NCBI RefSeq assembly: GCF_963966145.1
Contig: NC_091051.1
Location: 11,470,001-11,534,000 of the forward strand
Origin: Tenebrio molitor
Taxonomy: Eukaryota; Arthropoda; Insecta; Coleoptera; Tenebrionidae
Length of the DNA: 64,000 nucleotides
Reading direction: 5' to 3'
The translations under genes were made by a program, and so were the position numbers. Under the pieces are notes generated by a model, which did no database searches, was not told the origin of the DNA, and saw only the letters and a list, made by a program, of their open reading frames with translations. Below, one piece after another: positions 49,841 through 62,384 of the stretch (positions are counted from its first letter, which is position 1; each line of letters opens with the position of its first letter).

Positions 49841-52800
49841 CAGTTATTTACATGTACGAAAATTTAGAAGAAGAAAGATACAGTCAAAAAGAAAGTCAAG
49901 AAAGAAGAATACGTTATCTTAGTCCTGTACGCTTTTCTGTTCAAGAAAACATCATGAAAGTTTAACTTACAAAGAACTAAAATCAAATTAAATCAAATAA
50001 CCAACAGGAAAGAAAAAGTAGGTACTAATTTGTTGTTGTGTATTTGACAGATTAATAGTTTGAGTCTGGGAAAATATCACAGTCAATGATTAAGCACGAA
50101 TAAGACATTTAAAAAAAACATAATTATAAACAAACATAGAAGACGACAGATAAAAAATGGGAATGTTAATTGAGAATTAAATAAAATCATGAAAGGGGAA
50201 AAAGGGCTTTTCAGTGTTAATTGATTGTTTTCTGTTGGTCCGTATGGTTACAGACAAATTAACGATAAGAAGTAAAATGTAAGGACAAGTGGGAAATAGA
50301 ATAAAACATTACGCATACCTAGTCATAAGTTGTGGACACAACAAAATAATAACGCAGTTTTGAAATAAACCCTTTAGTTCAATTTGTGTATTTAGAAAAT
50401 AGTTTCTATCCTTTGGGAGTCTTTATAAAAGTTATGGATCCAGGAAAAGTGACTGTTATTAAAATGAAATTATGATTCTTTACGACGACCATCTGAAGTC
50501 ATGGCATGTGAATCCATTTTCTCCCGAAAAAGCAATCCCAAAGGAAGATCAAGATCACGATTATTTTGTTTTTTATTTGATTTTTTGATACTTTTAAAAA
50601 TACAACTGGAACTACTACTAGCTAAATTAAATATTGCTCATTTCTTAAACGTACATACCAACTAAATAGCAGATAGCTAAGTAAATAGTTAACGTGATTT
50701 TTAATAGGAACCATGAATCATAAAATCATACAACGGTTTATGCAGAAGACAGAATCATGGTATGTACTTTTTCCCAAGATGTTTATTAAAATAACTATAA
50801 AATCCAGAGGAAATGACATTCCGCGTGATAATTACAAATATTAATTTCGAACAGAAAGCACATTTGAAACGAGTTAACGCACAAAATGTTCATTTTCTCT
50901 TTTTTTATTGAACGAAAGCTCTACTTTTCCTGTTGACAAGAAAAATCAAAGATGTCATTGTTTAATTATCACCATCAATAAAGCAGTTGTTTTAATTCTT
51001 GCAAGATGAACAGCAGAAGAAAATTATAATTTTCACATTTAATGACTGCAGCAACTCTACCTAAACATAGCAACGAATTTTTGAACACATGATGTCACCG
51101 AGTCACTTCGCATAATTTATGTTTTCTTTGATCTTAGCGATTACACCATTTCGACTATCGCATCATCTATTTATATTTTTTGTTCGGAAATTTTATTCGA
51201 TTTCTTCAATAAAATTGCTTGTATGGTGGAAATGCATAACGTCAAAATTATCTAGATCGTTTTTATTATTGTGTATCAAATTTCAGTGTCTGTAGCAGTT
51301 GCTCTCGACGACAGCTATATCTCGAAATAAAAAAATAAAAATATAGCTATCATTAATAATGAACATGCAAAAAACCGTGGTGTGGCCCGGTATGAGTCAT
51401 TGCGAATTTTACGATAAATGATAGGCTAAGTCGAAGGAGCAGTTGTTCCGTGTAGTCCACTTTATTTGGTTTATCTGAAGGAAGAAAACCTTCGAACGTT
51501 ATAAAATCCACTTGTAGATGTTGAGGAACGATCAATTTTGTTTCTGGCAGTGGAATGAGTAATGGTGTCTCGCTTGCGGTGGTAGGACTTTAGCTTTAAA
51601 TATCATCATCTGCGAAGGCATGGCGGGTGGGGTGAAATTCTTCGTCTGCCGGTAAAAAGTGTGATAAGACGGCGTGGCGGCGGCCAGCTCTGGTGAGGTA
51701 CAACACCTGTGGTCTCAAACCTGATTATCGGACAGTTGCAATAACCATTTAACCGTTTCTTGTCGACTATTGTTTATGACGCCAATTATCCTGTAGTTAA
51801 GTATCCGATGAGGATGTCCCTGAGAGCAGAATGATTTTTTGCCGGAGCCACCAAACCGAGCTTCTGGTGCGTCGAGAAGAATCGCGTGTACCTACAAATA
51901 GAGTTATGTAGTGTAAATCAAGTAAAATTATTCAATGATACATAGAGTGTGTGTCAGTGTGTCAAAGTGGCTCTTATGCGAAGCACGCTTCTGTCTAATT
52001 TATAATCTAGTTCTGTGCGATACAAAAAATATAACTAATGATTTCCTCGCTCCTCCGCAGGAAGTTACACATTTGGTAAAATCCTTTTTTTCAAGTTTCT
52101 TTGTAATGATTTCACTATATGGATATGCCGAGTACAATACTCGCCACTTATTTCCTTTACTATGGTCATTACCGCATTCTGGGCTATCGTTCAATTTATG
52201 GCGACAACTTTTGTCACGATTCATCCCAGTTATTTACCCCAGAACTGTCCCACTGGTCTTTCAAAGAACTCCCCTGCCACGCTCGAAAATTTTCAATTTT
52301 CACCAAAACCCCACCAGATATGAATACACGAAGTTTCTTTATATGGTTGAAATATGACAGGAGAACTTAAAAGGCAATGCCGTCTTGTCGTCAGCGATGC
52401 TCTGCTGTATTTTACACTAGAAATTAATTCCAAGAAATTGTGATTGACGTGCTGTTTTCTTTGAAAGCTTTTTAGAATTATTGGGAACTGGAATCCTGCG
52501 TTAATTGATCTCGAATACTATCCACAAACACTAAAAATAAAACACTCTAAACGACATCTTGTTTTTTTGAATTTATTATTATTACGGCGACGTATAATTT
52601 ATGTATTTTGGTCTAATTAAAGTTGTTGTCGCTAAAAACTACAAAATACTTCCTTTGCGGACCTTCCACCGGGAGTTGTCGACGAATTCGGTTTCAACTG
52701 CTAATTTTAGTTGTGTTGAAAGACTCGAAAGTCTTGTTTGTACTTTTACCTATTATTAATCAACCGGGAATTAAAAAGGCGAGACGTGACAGACATACCG

Positions 52801-53232
52801 CATATAGCACGTCCCTCGATTCACTCCCATTTTTAATATGAGTGGTCAAGTTTTTTCAAATTCTCGCCACTCGTTTGTCTGGAATAGCCTTATACCAGAT
52901 AAACAACTAAATGAGACATGCATTCCAGCTACTTCCTTGGATTTCTCAGAAACATTGACTTGGCAGACGACAGCAATCACCTCTTGTAGTCACCGGTGCC
53001 CCCCTCAAATATTTCAGATCGCGTTGTGCATGCCTACATGTTTACATCAACTAGCTCAGTTAGCAGGAGACTTGGTAAAATTTACCATAACAGTATCCAC
53101 GTCAATTATAAATTAATTTTATTATTGTCAGCGTCATTAGTCAGCCGTTGGCACCGTATCGGTAATTTGTCCTTTTATCTGGCAATTACTCAAATTCTCC
53201 GATAAAACTAGTCTCCACTACTTACGAAATAC

Positions 53233-53238
53233 TTTATT
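53233..53238 (-). promoter_or_regulatory. polyadenylation signal of the Pro/Thr-rich secreted protein gene
   Basis: AATAAA on the minus strand, 93 nt after the stop codon at 53331. Confidence 0.55.
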
Positions 53239-53330
53239 AAAATATCTTAAAATACAAAATCAAAAACGTCTATAAATAAAAATAAATAAAAATAATTATA
53301 GCACATAAAATAACATTAAAAATCACAAAA

Positions 53331-55512
53331 TTAAGCCTCCACGTGGAGTTTTCTAGCCTCTTCGACGATTCCTTTGTGATACGTTTCACTGGTCGCATCT
53401 TCACCTACTTTGTACCCAAACTGAAGCTCCGTTTCTTTCACACTCTCGTCTTGCCTCCTCTCAGCAGGGACATCACTAAAGTCAATGGCACCCAATCCCG
53501 TCTGGATCACATGTTTCAAAGTTTGCAAGTTTCCCGATCTGCCTTCTCTCGAATTCTGCTCGCCGCTCTCGTTCTTCAAATAATTGTGCAAATGCTTCAA
53601 GTGCACTTCCTCCTTATCGTCAGAAATCTCGTTCGTCTCTTGTACGCGAATTCCGTGGAACTGTTTGCTCGGTCCGTACGTCTTCACTTTCGAGTGGCCT
53701 TGGATTATCAAGTATAAAGGACCTCTCAAAGGCTCCATCGGTTGTTTATAATGCTTGAAAAGCGGATCTGTGGTCAGCGACGTTGTCATCGTTGTTGTCG
53801 GTATCGTTGTTGTCAGCGCGACGTCCGACGCTGGAGTGGTACTTGTTGTTTCAGCTCTTTCCGTGGTCGGTTGTTCCGTTTGGGATTTCTCTTTGTCCAA
53901 AGCTTGTCGAATGGGGTTGGTGGGTTTCTTGTAAATCGGACTCGTGGTGATCGGAGGCGGCTGCATGCTTTGCATGCTCTGCAACGTCTGCATGGTTAGA
54001 GGAGTTTGCGTGATCAGAGGTCTCTTGACGTGCGGGAAAACCATCAAGTTTGGAGGTTGAGCGATCAACATTTCTGGTGCCAACACGGGGATGTTGTCGA
54101 TGGCAGTCGAATGCATCTGGGCCTCGGTTTTACCGATCTTCACGTAAGTATTCGATATGTCCAAGTTGTCGTCGGAGACTTGTCCCTTGTGCATTATCTC
54201 TTGTTCGATCAGAGGCGGAGGAGTGACGTAGTTGACGTTGTGATCGCTACTAGCCCCCACCAGAGGTTTGTTGCTTATGTTCTGACGAGAAGGTGAAAAC
54301 TGGACCTGCATGTACGGCTCCGGGGGTTGAAGGTGTTTTTGAAAAACCACCTCTTCCTTGAAAGGCTTCAGTTTCTTGGTTGAATAGGCTGCCGGGTTTG
54401 GTGTTAGATTCGTCGAAGTTTCTGTGGTTTTCCACTCGTTCGCGTTACTCAAACTACTCGACTGGTAGACCAAATTGGCAGCTTGAATCGTGACTTGGGA
54501 CTGATGAGTGGCCGGAGCTGAGACCGGTCGAGTCACTGGAGAGTTTGTTGTGACAGCAGTGACGGAATCCACTGTGGTTGTTTGAAGAGTGTCAGGTTTC
54601 TGTATGGGTTGTGGAGACGGTGGACTGGGTTGCCTGGTGACCATAGGCGGAGGCATCAACATCGTGTAGGGCATCCTTTGTTCGTTTGCCTTGGGGAAGG
54701 TTCCCTTGTTTTTGGAGTAGAAATTTGGCGGAAAGTAGGACGAAGTCATGGGGTAATTGGGCCTGGAGTTTCTTTGCCCGGTGAATTTAGGTCCGTCGAC
54801 GAATTTTAGAAAGGAATCGTAAGTGTCTTTTCGTGAGTCTGCAACTGACGTTCCGGTGCTGGGTTTCTTGGAGGACACACCCAAGAGCAAGATTTCAGTT
54901 TTTTGGTTTTCTCCTGGTAAAGGAGGGTCAGGTTTTCTCAAGGCTGGGTCTATCCAGTAGTGGACTCTGTCGAGAACCGGAGGGACGTAATCGTAGGTGG
55001 GGTCGTTCTTCAGAGGGTCACCTCTTCCCAGAGGTTTCCATTGGTCGTAGTCCATCCTAGGGGAGAAGAGACCTCTCATGTCTTTGGAATTTGGATCGTC
55101 TGAAAAGTCGTAGAATTAGACAGGCGGAAAATGCTAATAAGAAATAAATAAATATGTAACGTAAACAGTGTTGGTAGTATGGGTCAGTATGTCACCCGCG
55201 TATTACGGCTAGTTAGGTTAAAGTGTGATGTCTGTATTGTTTACAAATTCTTATGACGCCTGATAAGTGATCATCAATAGTTGAAGTAATTTCCATTGTT
55301 TGTAGTAGCTAAATATGGGTGAAACCGGTGTTTATTTCAACAACTCCATCACTTGAAATAATAGAGTGTGGTAATGAGAGTGTCGGGGGCGTACCATTGG
55401 TTGTCTGAGTGAAATTACTCTCGGTCGGCGGGACATCCTCGCTGGAAACCAGCTGAAGATGTGACCAGATGAAGATCCAGCAGAAGACCCGTCGCTTGTT
55501 TCTGTACTTCAT
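53331..55512 (-). CDS. secreted Pro/Thr-rich protein with RGD motif, function unknown
   Basis: Two coding exons, 55512-55395 and 55099-53331 (1,887 nt, 628 aa). The N terminus (MKYRNKRRVF, then CWIFIWSHLQLVSS) is a signal peptide. Near the start of the second exon is a segment rich in Trp, Tyr and Pro that looks conserved in character (MDYDQWKPLGRGDPLKNDPT, followed by YDYVPP and RVHYWID); it holds an RGD triplet at residues 65-67. The middle is long, disordered and rich in Pro, Thr, Ser, Gln and Met, with Thr runs such as TTTIPTTTMTTSLTT that could be O-glycosylated. The C-terminal part regains order (GPLYLIIQGHSKVKTYGPS) and ends in a charged, His-rich tail. An acceptor (TTTTTGCAG) lies 3 nt before the ATG, so a non-coding first exon exists upstream. 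I do not recognise the family; a cuticular, matrix or mucin-like role is only a guess. Confidence 0.85.
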
Positions 55513-58500
55513 GATCTGCAAAAAGAAACGTAGCAAAGATTAAAGCGCCGCCGCTCCGTCTACCAAACCCATTTCAACAATTAGTTTATTGTGGATCGGA
55601 GAAAGTAGGTGTAATCAGTGACGTAACAGAGAGCAGACTAGTGATATCGAGTTATTTCGTCGCAAAATCGTAGAAAGCCAGACGAAAATGTACCGCGAAC
55701 ATATGGTAATTTTTTGCACACGCAAACGTGACAAATTTGAAACGTGTTCTGCCGTTGCCTCCAGTGCGAGATGCAAGACATTTTCAAAACCTAACGTCAC
55801 AGTCACGAAATCGTGACGAAAGCTTGAGAGGCCCACGCGGGTCGATGAAATTGATTATCGACTGCACATAATGTAGATGTAACGTATTCAAATCTCGGTC
55901 ACTTTTACCATTACCATTGGAGCGACCGGCCGTACTGGCTCCGGCATACCAACTAGACCTCTCGCGTTTTCAAAATATCGGAATGTCGACGAATGCCCGG
56001 AGCGAACCGGTGGGATGATTTGATGGTATTACCAATTTTGAATTTTATGGAAAACGCTACAATAAACATTTCAGAACTTGGGAAAGCGAGGGCATCATTT
56101 TCGGTCTCGTGACAGTTATCTACGCTTCTACGCGGGATGACGCAACGCGGCAAGTCAAAAAGTGAGCACGCTTTTGAAAATTCTTCTAATTGGCGCGCGT
56201 TCATCTCGCCGACCACCATTAAAAGTGCTTCCCAACCAAAGTGTTTCGTGTGAAAGGGGGCCTTACTTGTTAGTTTCGCGGTCCAAAGCGATATACAACA
56301 ATATTAATTTCAATTTGTCCCACTTACATACCGTACAAGCAATAATATTTACGTCGGCGTAAATAGTAAATCTCTGCGCTACTGCCATTGATGATCTCCT
56401 CTCTCAATAGCTTTACGTGTGCATAAAATATTACACTGATCGGTTTTATTGCGTCTATGGGTTTTGGCTAAAACAAACGAACCGTGCCCATTCGGAAGAA
56501 CTCCGTCATCACCGCAGGTGTTTACGCTTAGACCACACTTGGCCGCTGGACTGTGGGCTCGGAGCTCTGCTTAAAACGGATTAAAATGGAACTCATCCAC
56601 TTGCGCAAGAGTTTTCTCTAGTCCATTCTTTTTGGTCACCTTTCATCAATGGACTCTCGGTCAACATTTTAGTGCCACACCTGAGATTTCGTTCGCACTC
56701 GGAGCGTCACGCAGTCTGGGAAGCTGAGAAGTTGTTATAATGCCGCTTTCAGGGCCGGATTCGTTGCTAACCTCGCGTTTTTCACGTGGGATTCGAAAGG
56801 GCCCCGCCGCCTCTGTGCGTCTTGGGCCCCTCAAATTGATTTCGATGCTGCGAATAAAACGTACGGTGCGTCTCGTGACCTACTTGGTACGTTGTGTGAA
56901 CAATTAAGAAGTTTTTTAGTTTATAGGAAATCGCCGAGATTATTATCGAATGCTAAAACAAATTGACTTTAAATAAAAGACGGAAGGTCAGTAGGTTACG
57001 GTAATCGAGATGGTATCGTGACACCTATGCAAAGTTTTATTTAAACTTGTTATTTCATAGACGGAATAAGCATTGTGTCCTAATGGAGAAAACCGATCGT
57101 TTAGCCTCTGTTGTTGTTGTTGTTGTTGTTAACTATGCAGATGCGGCCTGAGAAATTGGCATCATTACAGTCGCTCAGGTCCCTGGGAAAATCATGTCTT
57201 CTCTCGAAAATGTTACCGCAAATGCTCCAGATCATGTCAAAATCGAAAGTCAATGAAAGTCTCGTCATGCTTTGACCATTATCGACTCCACATCACCGAC
57301 CCTTATTGCTAGACACGCGCAGTTATCGGTCTCGATGGTTCGCCGTTAATTTCACCACTTGTAACCACTTTCGAGATTCTGAAAGTTGCAGGATCCTGCA
57401 ATGCGGGAAATATCTCGCGAACATTTTTAAGATACTTTTCATCGACACGAAAATGTTTAAAAGCTCTTAATCCGACTTAACACTCCGAATATCTCAGTTT
57501 TTCAATTATTCGTGCCGTTAGAATAAAATAGATATAGGTTTCAAGTCGAACATGTCTACATAAATGTCAGTTTAATGAATTGGACTGTTACGGTATATCT
57601 AAAAATATTTACAAGCGCACACTTTGGTTTTCCTTCGAGTTCCTGGTGAGTCAGCATCCATACTTGAAGATTATTAATAAATTCGGAAAAAAATAGATCC
57701 GCGAGTGTCACAACACCGCGAGGAAGGGCGTCGAGACTTTGCCACCGAAAAAATGAATGAATTTTAATGTCTTTTATGGAAAGTCTTAGTGGGGGAGACC
57801 GAACGGTGTCGTGTTTGTTTTGCCAGGATTCGCCCATTTTTTAATTTCACTTTATAACACTTATGCTACTTTTTATTATAATTAAGAGAGTATTTTTGAG
57901 TGGAACTCGTCTGGTTTGGGCTCGGCCGTATACGCGAACTTCCAATTTGTGTGTGTGTATTTACCGTCATAATTTCTAACCTAACAAAATAAACCGCTAT
58001 CGTGTTAAGTTAAGCTTAAGATAAAATTATTCCAGTTAATTCATAAATTTATTGGCTAGGCCGCTAATAATGCCATTGATTTATTTACAGGAGTTGTGGG
58101 TCATAATTTATGAAATTAAGTAGTTTTGCGCAGTTCTGCAACGAAAGCAAAGCGAACAGGAATCGACGAGTGCGGGGGTTACTCTTCTGGGACCCAGACA
58201 AATAAACAAATATTTACCGTTAATGCCGTGACAATAACAATCAATTTCGTGTGACGTAACTTATATAATTTATAACTTTTTTTTGATATAAAAATATTCA
58301 AATTAGTGTCGATCTGTGGACAAAATGTCACGACATTATAAATTGCTACAACAATTTGAATTTTAAGCCGCTATCATTATGTAAGGGTCAATTTTTTTTT
58401 ATTGAACATGAAGTTCAGTCGAGGTCACGGCGACTGACAGTTCGAGTCCTGCCCTGTCGGCTTTTGTCCAAGAATTAATCGTGCCGTTTCAAGAGTGGAA

Positions 58501-59596
58501 AAAACAAACCGATTGTCGGCGAGATGCAAAACGGCTTGTTCTCGACGGTAACAAATGGAGGTGTGCGTAGGTCATCGGCGGTAACATCGGCTTAAGAGGT
58601 GGCGATACCTCCCAAAGATCCATGGGTGTCGTGAGAACACCCGAAAACGAGTGGGCGAGTGTGGGTGTAGTTACACCATCTGTCACAGACACTATTAGAA
58701 TAACTCGCGATCGGATTTGTGACAGACGATGTTTTTATTAATAAGGGCTCGAGTGTCCGAATCTTTGGCGATTTGCATAACATCCTCGCAATTAGTCACA
58801 CTCTGAATTCCCAGCTTCGCGAAATATTGAAGATGACCCAACATAAATTACATTTGCACCAATTAAACTCGTTAGATAAGACCGAATTCATTAATTTGAA
58901 AAAGCCGAGTAATTAACAACGGTATTTTCGTAAAAATCGGGCGCTTCCAACTCGCCGATCGTGGTCTTTAAAGCTTCTCTTCCAAGAACTTTGCCAAAAG
59001 ACTTCTTCGTCTTCCGGACGGCCCTCGAAGCAACACCTCTCGTCGTCGATAACGTTAACTAATTTTTGGTCAGGGGAAGAACAACAAACACAAAACACGA
59101 CGAAACCTTTGCGTTAAAGATTGAGACGTTAAATCGTAAAACTTTTTACAACATGCAAACTTGCAATTTATAATAATTTGACGCAATTAAAATGCAATTA
59201 AATGCATGTTTGAACTTTTGGCTTTGATTTTGTGTGCTCGGATTTGTGCGAAATTTTGCGTCGTTGATCCGATTTTTAAATTGAATTGTTCCAAAATTAT
59301 CCGGTAAATTGCACTTTATGACCGATAATTATACGCTGTAAAATGGCCGGTGTGGTCCGCATGCACAATAGTTCAAAATTGAATAAACCATTTCGCATAG
59401 CTTTAAGCTAAAATAATAATTTTAATAGAGGCTTAGCCTATATTGTGTGGCCAGCACGTGTGCATTTCTTCGCGAGTTTCGACGCTTCGGCCAACTTTAA
59501 GGCGACGCTTGCACAAGCGAACTGGTCTAATTGTCCGATTGATCGGTGACATTTTTCTTTGAAATTAATCGACAAGAATTACCTCCAGTTTTTCAG
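55513..59596. other. intergenic region upstream of the Pro/Thr-rich gene
   Basis: It should contain the non-coding first exon and promoter of the minus-strand secreted-protein gene, which I cannot place. On the plus strand a 55-codon frame from an ATG at 56741 ends near a donor-like GTACGT at about 56887, but no partner exon is found. A short GTT-type microsatellite lies at 57109-57130. Reading frames near 58.5-59.1 kb are open on both strands and are not supported. Confidence 0.4.
57109..57130 (+). repeat. (TTG)n microsatellite
   Basis: About seven perfect TTG units, in non-coding sequence. Confidence 0.85.
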
Positions 59597-60155
59597 ATTT
59601 CCTCTACCGACTAGTCTGTCAGTGGCGATGCTCCATGAATTTGGCGAATTACCCGAAACTGAAGGTGGAGCACATGGTAGTAACGACGAACCGAAGGATG
59701 GTCACAATTTTTTGAAATTGCGTCGATTGCTGTTAACACTATTGTTAATTATTCGATTGTGTGCTGTTCGTAAACACTCTATGTGAAGACTGATCACACA
59801 AGACCAGAGAATTACCGACATGACCCCCTCCCTCCCACTTTTCTTTATTTTCTCTAGACCTGATGCCCTCCTCCCTAACAAACTCATTCACTTCCAAAGA
59901 CTCTCATTGTGAAACCAGCTGATGTAATTTGGAGTATCCATAAGAGTTCAATGACTAACGCGCCTGTCAACATTTGATTTTCACACAGTCGAGACCGGAA
60001 AACCGGAACAAACTCCGGCGAGTCAACAGACACGCCGGAGGATTATCCTGGCGGAGGCCCCAACCAGGATGTGCGAATCGTCCGAGGCGGTTCGTCTCGA
60101 TTTTCTCGAGGAATTTCGAGACGATCTGGAAATGGTGTCGATTTATGAATTTTAG
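59597..60155 (+). other. possible orphan exon pair of an unidentified gene
   Basis: Two segments have good splice signals. One is 59597-59676 (acceptor TTTTTCAG, donor GTAGTA), the other begins at 59989 (acceptor TTTTCACACAG). If read with one base carried into the first, they join into an open frame giving MLHEFGELPETEGGAH, then VETGKPEQTP, and ending LDFLEEFRDDLEMVSIYEF before a TAG at 60153-60155. The acidic tail looks protein-like. No upstream exons or homologues are recognised, and a second frame through the same segments is also open, so this is weak. Confidence 0.22.
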
Positions 60156-61025
60156 GTTGCGACCTAATTTACGGGGTTAATATTGCGCCAGATCGAGGCG
60201 GTGTCGTTCCGACTTGCGGGAACCCGCGACACGTTCTCTAATTCTGTCTAAAATAACGTAATTATATGAATAATTGTGTTAACGCGGTGTTAATTAAAAC
60301 CTGCCGAACAAACAAATTTAACGTAATTATCAGTTTCCGGCGTCTCTCGACGAATCAATACTATATATCATTACTGGCGACCTAATCTTGGTTTTTTTAT
60401 CCGTCTTCGTAGTACCTGGTTTGAATTTTACTTTGTCTAGCTTTTGCCCACTTTCTCTTTGGACACTGTCCACTATATTCGCTTCCGACATTCTTTGTTT
60501 GACCCCTGCTGAATATTTTATCGCTTGTTTACTCATTAAGTGGCGATCCGTTGGACCGACCAAATTTATTCCACTAGGCCTTATCAGATTCTTTAATTCA
60601 TAAAATTAACATCTCGTAATGAAAAAGAAAATCATTATGCATGTACGGCGATTTCCATTTCTGCCGTGAAGACTTTATTTAGTCGGAAAGTAAAATGGCT
60701 TTTACATATTAAATTTTCGCACGTGCCTACCGCACGAAAATCCTAATCGTACATAATAAATATATCACTTTCTTAACTTATATGTATCGTACAGTTATGG
60801 CCCGAACTTTCGTAATTTCACACTCCTTGATCCAGGACTCAATTCAGTTCTTAATAAATTGTGCGACGAGAAACTTCTAATTGTTCCCTAAATATGTACA
60901 AACTATTCGCGGTTGCTTCTTACTCTAATTACCCATTAACCTGATTGCCAGCACTGATACCAAGTTTCACTGAACATTACTGCAATAGTGCACAGTTTAC
61001 AGCCTACTCTATCATTTAGACCGCT
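60156..61025. other. intergenic stretch downstream of CCDC97
   Basis: No gene seen. It must hold the CCDC97 3' UTR; the nearest minus-strand AATAAA I find is at 60679-60674, about 350 nt past the stop. Confidence 0.5.
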
Positions 61026-62027
61026 TTACAACCTCTGGATGTCTTCAGATAATTGCGATACGGCTGGATTTTGATTGAGCGCGCTCATGAAAATGTCCAA
61101 TTCGTCTTCCGATTCTTCTTGTCCTCCGGAATCCATCACAGTTTCGGGTTCTTCCGAATCGAAATACTTTTCTTCCTCGTCGTATTCTTTCACGTTGTCG
61201 TAGCATTCGTTATTATCCACGCTGTCGTAATCAAAATCTTCGTCTTTCCCGTCGAGAAAATCCTGATACATTGACGACACGAATTCTTCCTTCAACAATT
61301 TTTGCTCCTCGGGTGTGATATACTTGGCTTGGGATTTCTTTGGCATCTTAATTTTCGGCTCGTCTGCGAATTCTCCCCATTGCGAATAGGATTCCCGCGG
61401 TGAATCATCCGAATCCGTATCTCCCTCTTCTTCCATCCCGTCTTCGTAAACTTCTTGTTTTTTCTTCTTGATCTTCGCATCGTCTCGTTCGATTCCTTCC
61501 ATTAACACTTTTACCAAAGTACACTCTTCATCAACACATATTCTATCCCTTTCTATTCTCTCTTCTTCTGTCAGGTATTGACCGACCAGTTGTTCGTACA
61601 ATAACGGGTTACGTTTCATCATTTCGATTTCAGAAAAATACGATTCCTCGTGGATCATATGTTGCAACGCTCCAAATCTGCGATTTTTGATACTGATTTC
61701 TCTACTATTTTTGACCGATCCCAGACAGTCGTTCAGGACAATATTAATTTCTTCCGATTCGTCGCAGTTTTGGGTGAACTGTCGGAAAAATTCCAAATGA
61801 TCTTTCTGCAAGTATTTACCAAATCTCACAAGAAAATTTAATTTGCTTTTGTCGTAAATCTCCACTGCGATGCTGACTTTTTCTTGTTTTGTCAAGTCAC
61901 TTTCGCCCCTCTGTTGACTTTTGAAACATATTTTCTCATTGTTTGTTAAAAAATCTATAATTTGATCCTTGTCGATTTGCTCAGCTGTTGCTCCCTCCGG
62001 CTGATCGACCTCCACCTCCATGGTCAT
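61026..62027 (-). CDS. CCDC97: coiled-coil domain-containing protein 97
   Basis: A 333-residue protein in a single coding exon. It resembles CCDC97, a nuclear protein linked to the SF3B spliceosome complex. The conserved domain occupies roughly residues 40-210 and includes LNFLVRFGKYLQKDHLEFF, NRRFGALQHMI, YFSEIEMMKRNPLLYEQLVG and QYLTEEER. The C-terminal third is strongly acidic with GKDEDFDYDSVDN and a run of Glu/Asp, typical of the family. The ATG at 62027 is used; a second Met follows two codons later. A splice acceptor (TTTTACAG) sits 4 nt upstream of the ATG, so the 5' UTR is interrupted by an intron. The gene is divergent from the ABC transporter gene on the right. Confidence 0.9.
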   Translation of the reverse strand: MTMEVEVDQPEGATAEQIDKDQIIDFLTNNEKICFKSQQRGESDLTKQEKVSIAVEIYDKSKLNFLVRFGKYLQKDHLEFFRQFTQNCDESEEINIVLNDCLGSVKNSREISIKNRRFGALQHMIHEESYFSEIEMMKRNPLLYEQLVGQYLTEEERIERDRICVDEECTLVKVLMEGIERDDAKIKKKKQEVYEDGMEEEGDTDSDDSPRESYSQWGEFADEPKIKMPKKSQAKYITPEEQKLLKEEFVSSMYQDFLDGKDEDFDYDSVDNNECYDNVKEYDEEEKYFDSEEPETVMDSGGQEESEDELDIFMSALNQNPAVSQLSEDIQRL

Positions 62028-62384
62028 TTTCTGTAAAATTAAAGAATTTATATTTTATCAGTTGAAACTATTCTACATTTGCCAACGAACAATGCGGTGT
62101 GTTTAAATGTTCTGTTTTATAAAAATAAACGTGCAAAGTGTTTCTCGAGTACTTCCCCCGCAAGTAATTGACTAATTGGCTAAAATAAGAATGAATTTAA
62201 AAATGAGACAAAAGACTGTCCATGCTGTTAATTTAATTATAACAAAACTACATCTCTTATATTTGTTTACCATGCACATAATTTAATATGAAAATATTTA
62301 ATGAGGGATGGTGCAAGTATCGATTTGTCAGGTTTCGATTTGGTGTATCCAGCGCCCCCTCTGATCCATCGCGTTAACCTAAAC
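62028..62384. promoter_or_regulatory. short divergent intergenic region, candidate bidirectional promoter
   Basis: Only about 357 bp separate the start codons of CCDC97 (minus) and the ABC transporter (plus), and part of this is 5' UTR and the CCDC97 leader intron. Both are housekeeping-type genes. No TATA box is evident; the segment nearest the transporter is GC-richer (CAGCGCCCCCTCTG). Confidence 0.5.

Larger units (their letters stand above)
45240..53230. other. 8 kb gene-free region between the WH1-CRIB gene and the Pro/Thr-rich gene
   Basis: AT-rich DNA with no recognisable gene. It holds three inverted-repeat elements plus a nested one (45379-45553, 45781-45973, 48993-49840 with 49361-49727). 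Reading frames near 51.4-51.6 kb (minus) and 51.9-52.4 kb (plus) are open but have no recognised motif and no splice-consistent partners. Confidence 0.5.

Noticed and set aside
51353..51590. About 80 open codons on the minus strand ending THTGPHHGFLHVHY
   Set aside because: No acceptor, partner exon or family motif; this length is expected by chance several times in 64 kb.
53343..55060. Several plus-strand reading frames opposite the Pro/Thr-rich gene
   Set aside because: They are antisense shadows of a long, biased minus-strand coding exon and have no signals of their own.
58425..58475. Another tRNA-like T arm (AGTTCGAGTCCTGCC)
   Set aside because: The upstream 60 nt do not form D, anticodon or acceptor stems that match.
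58913..59098. Minus-strand frame with several cysteines and acidic residues
   Set aside because: The same bases are open on the plus strand too; no splice signals or homology support either.
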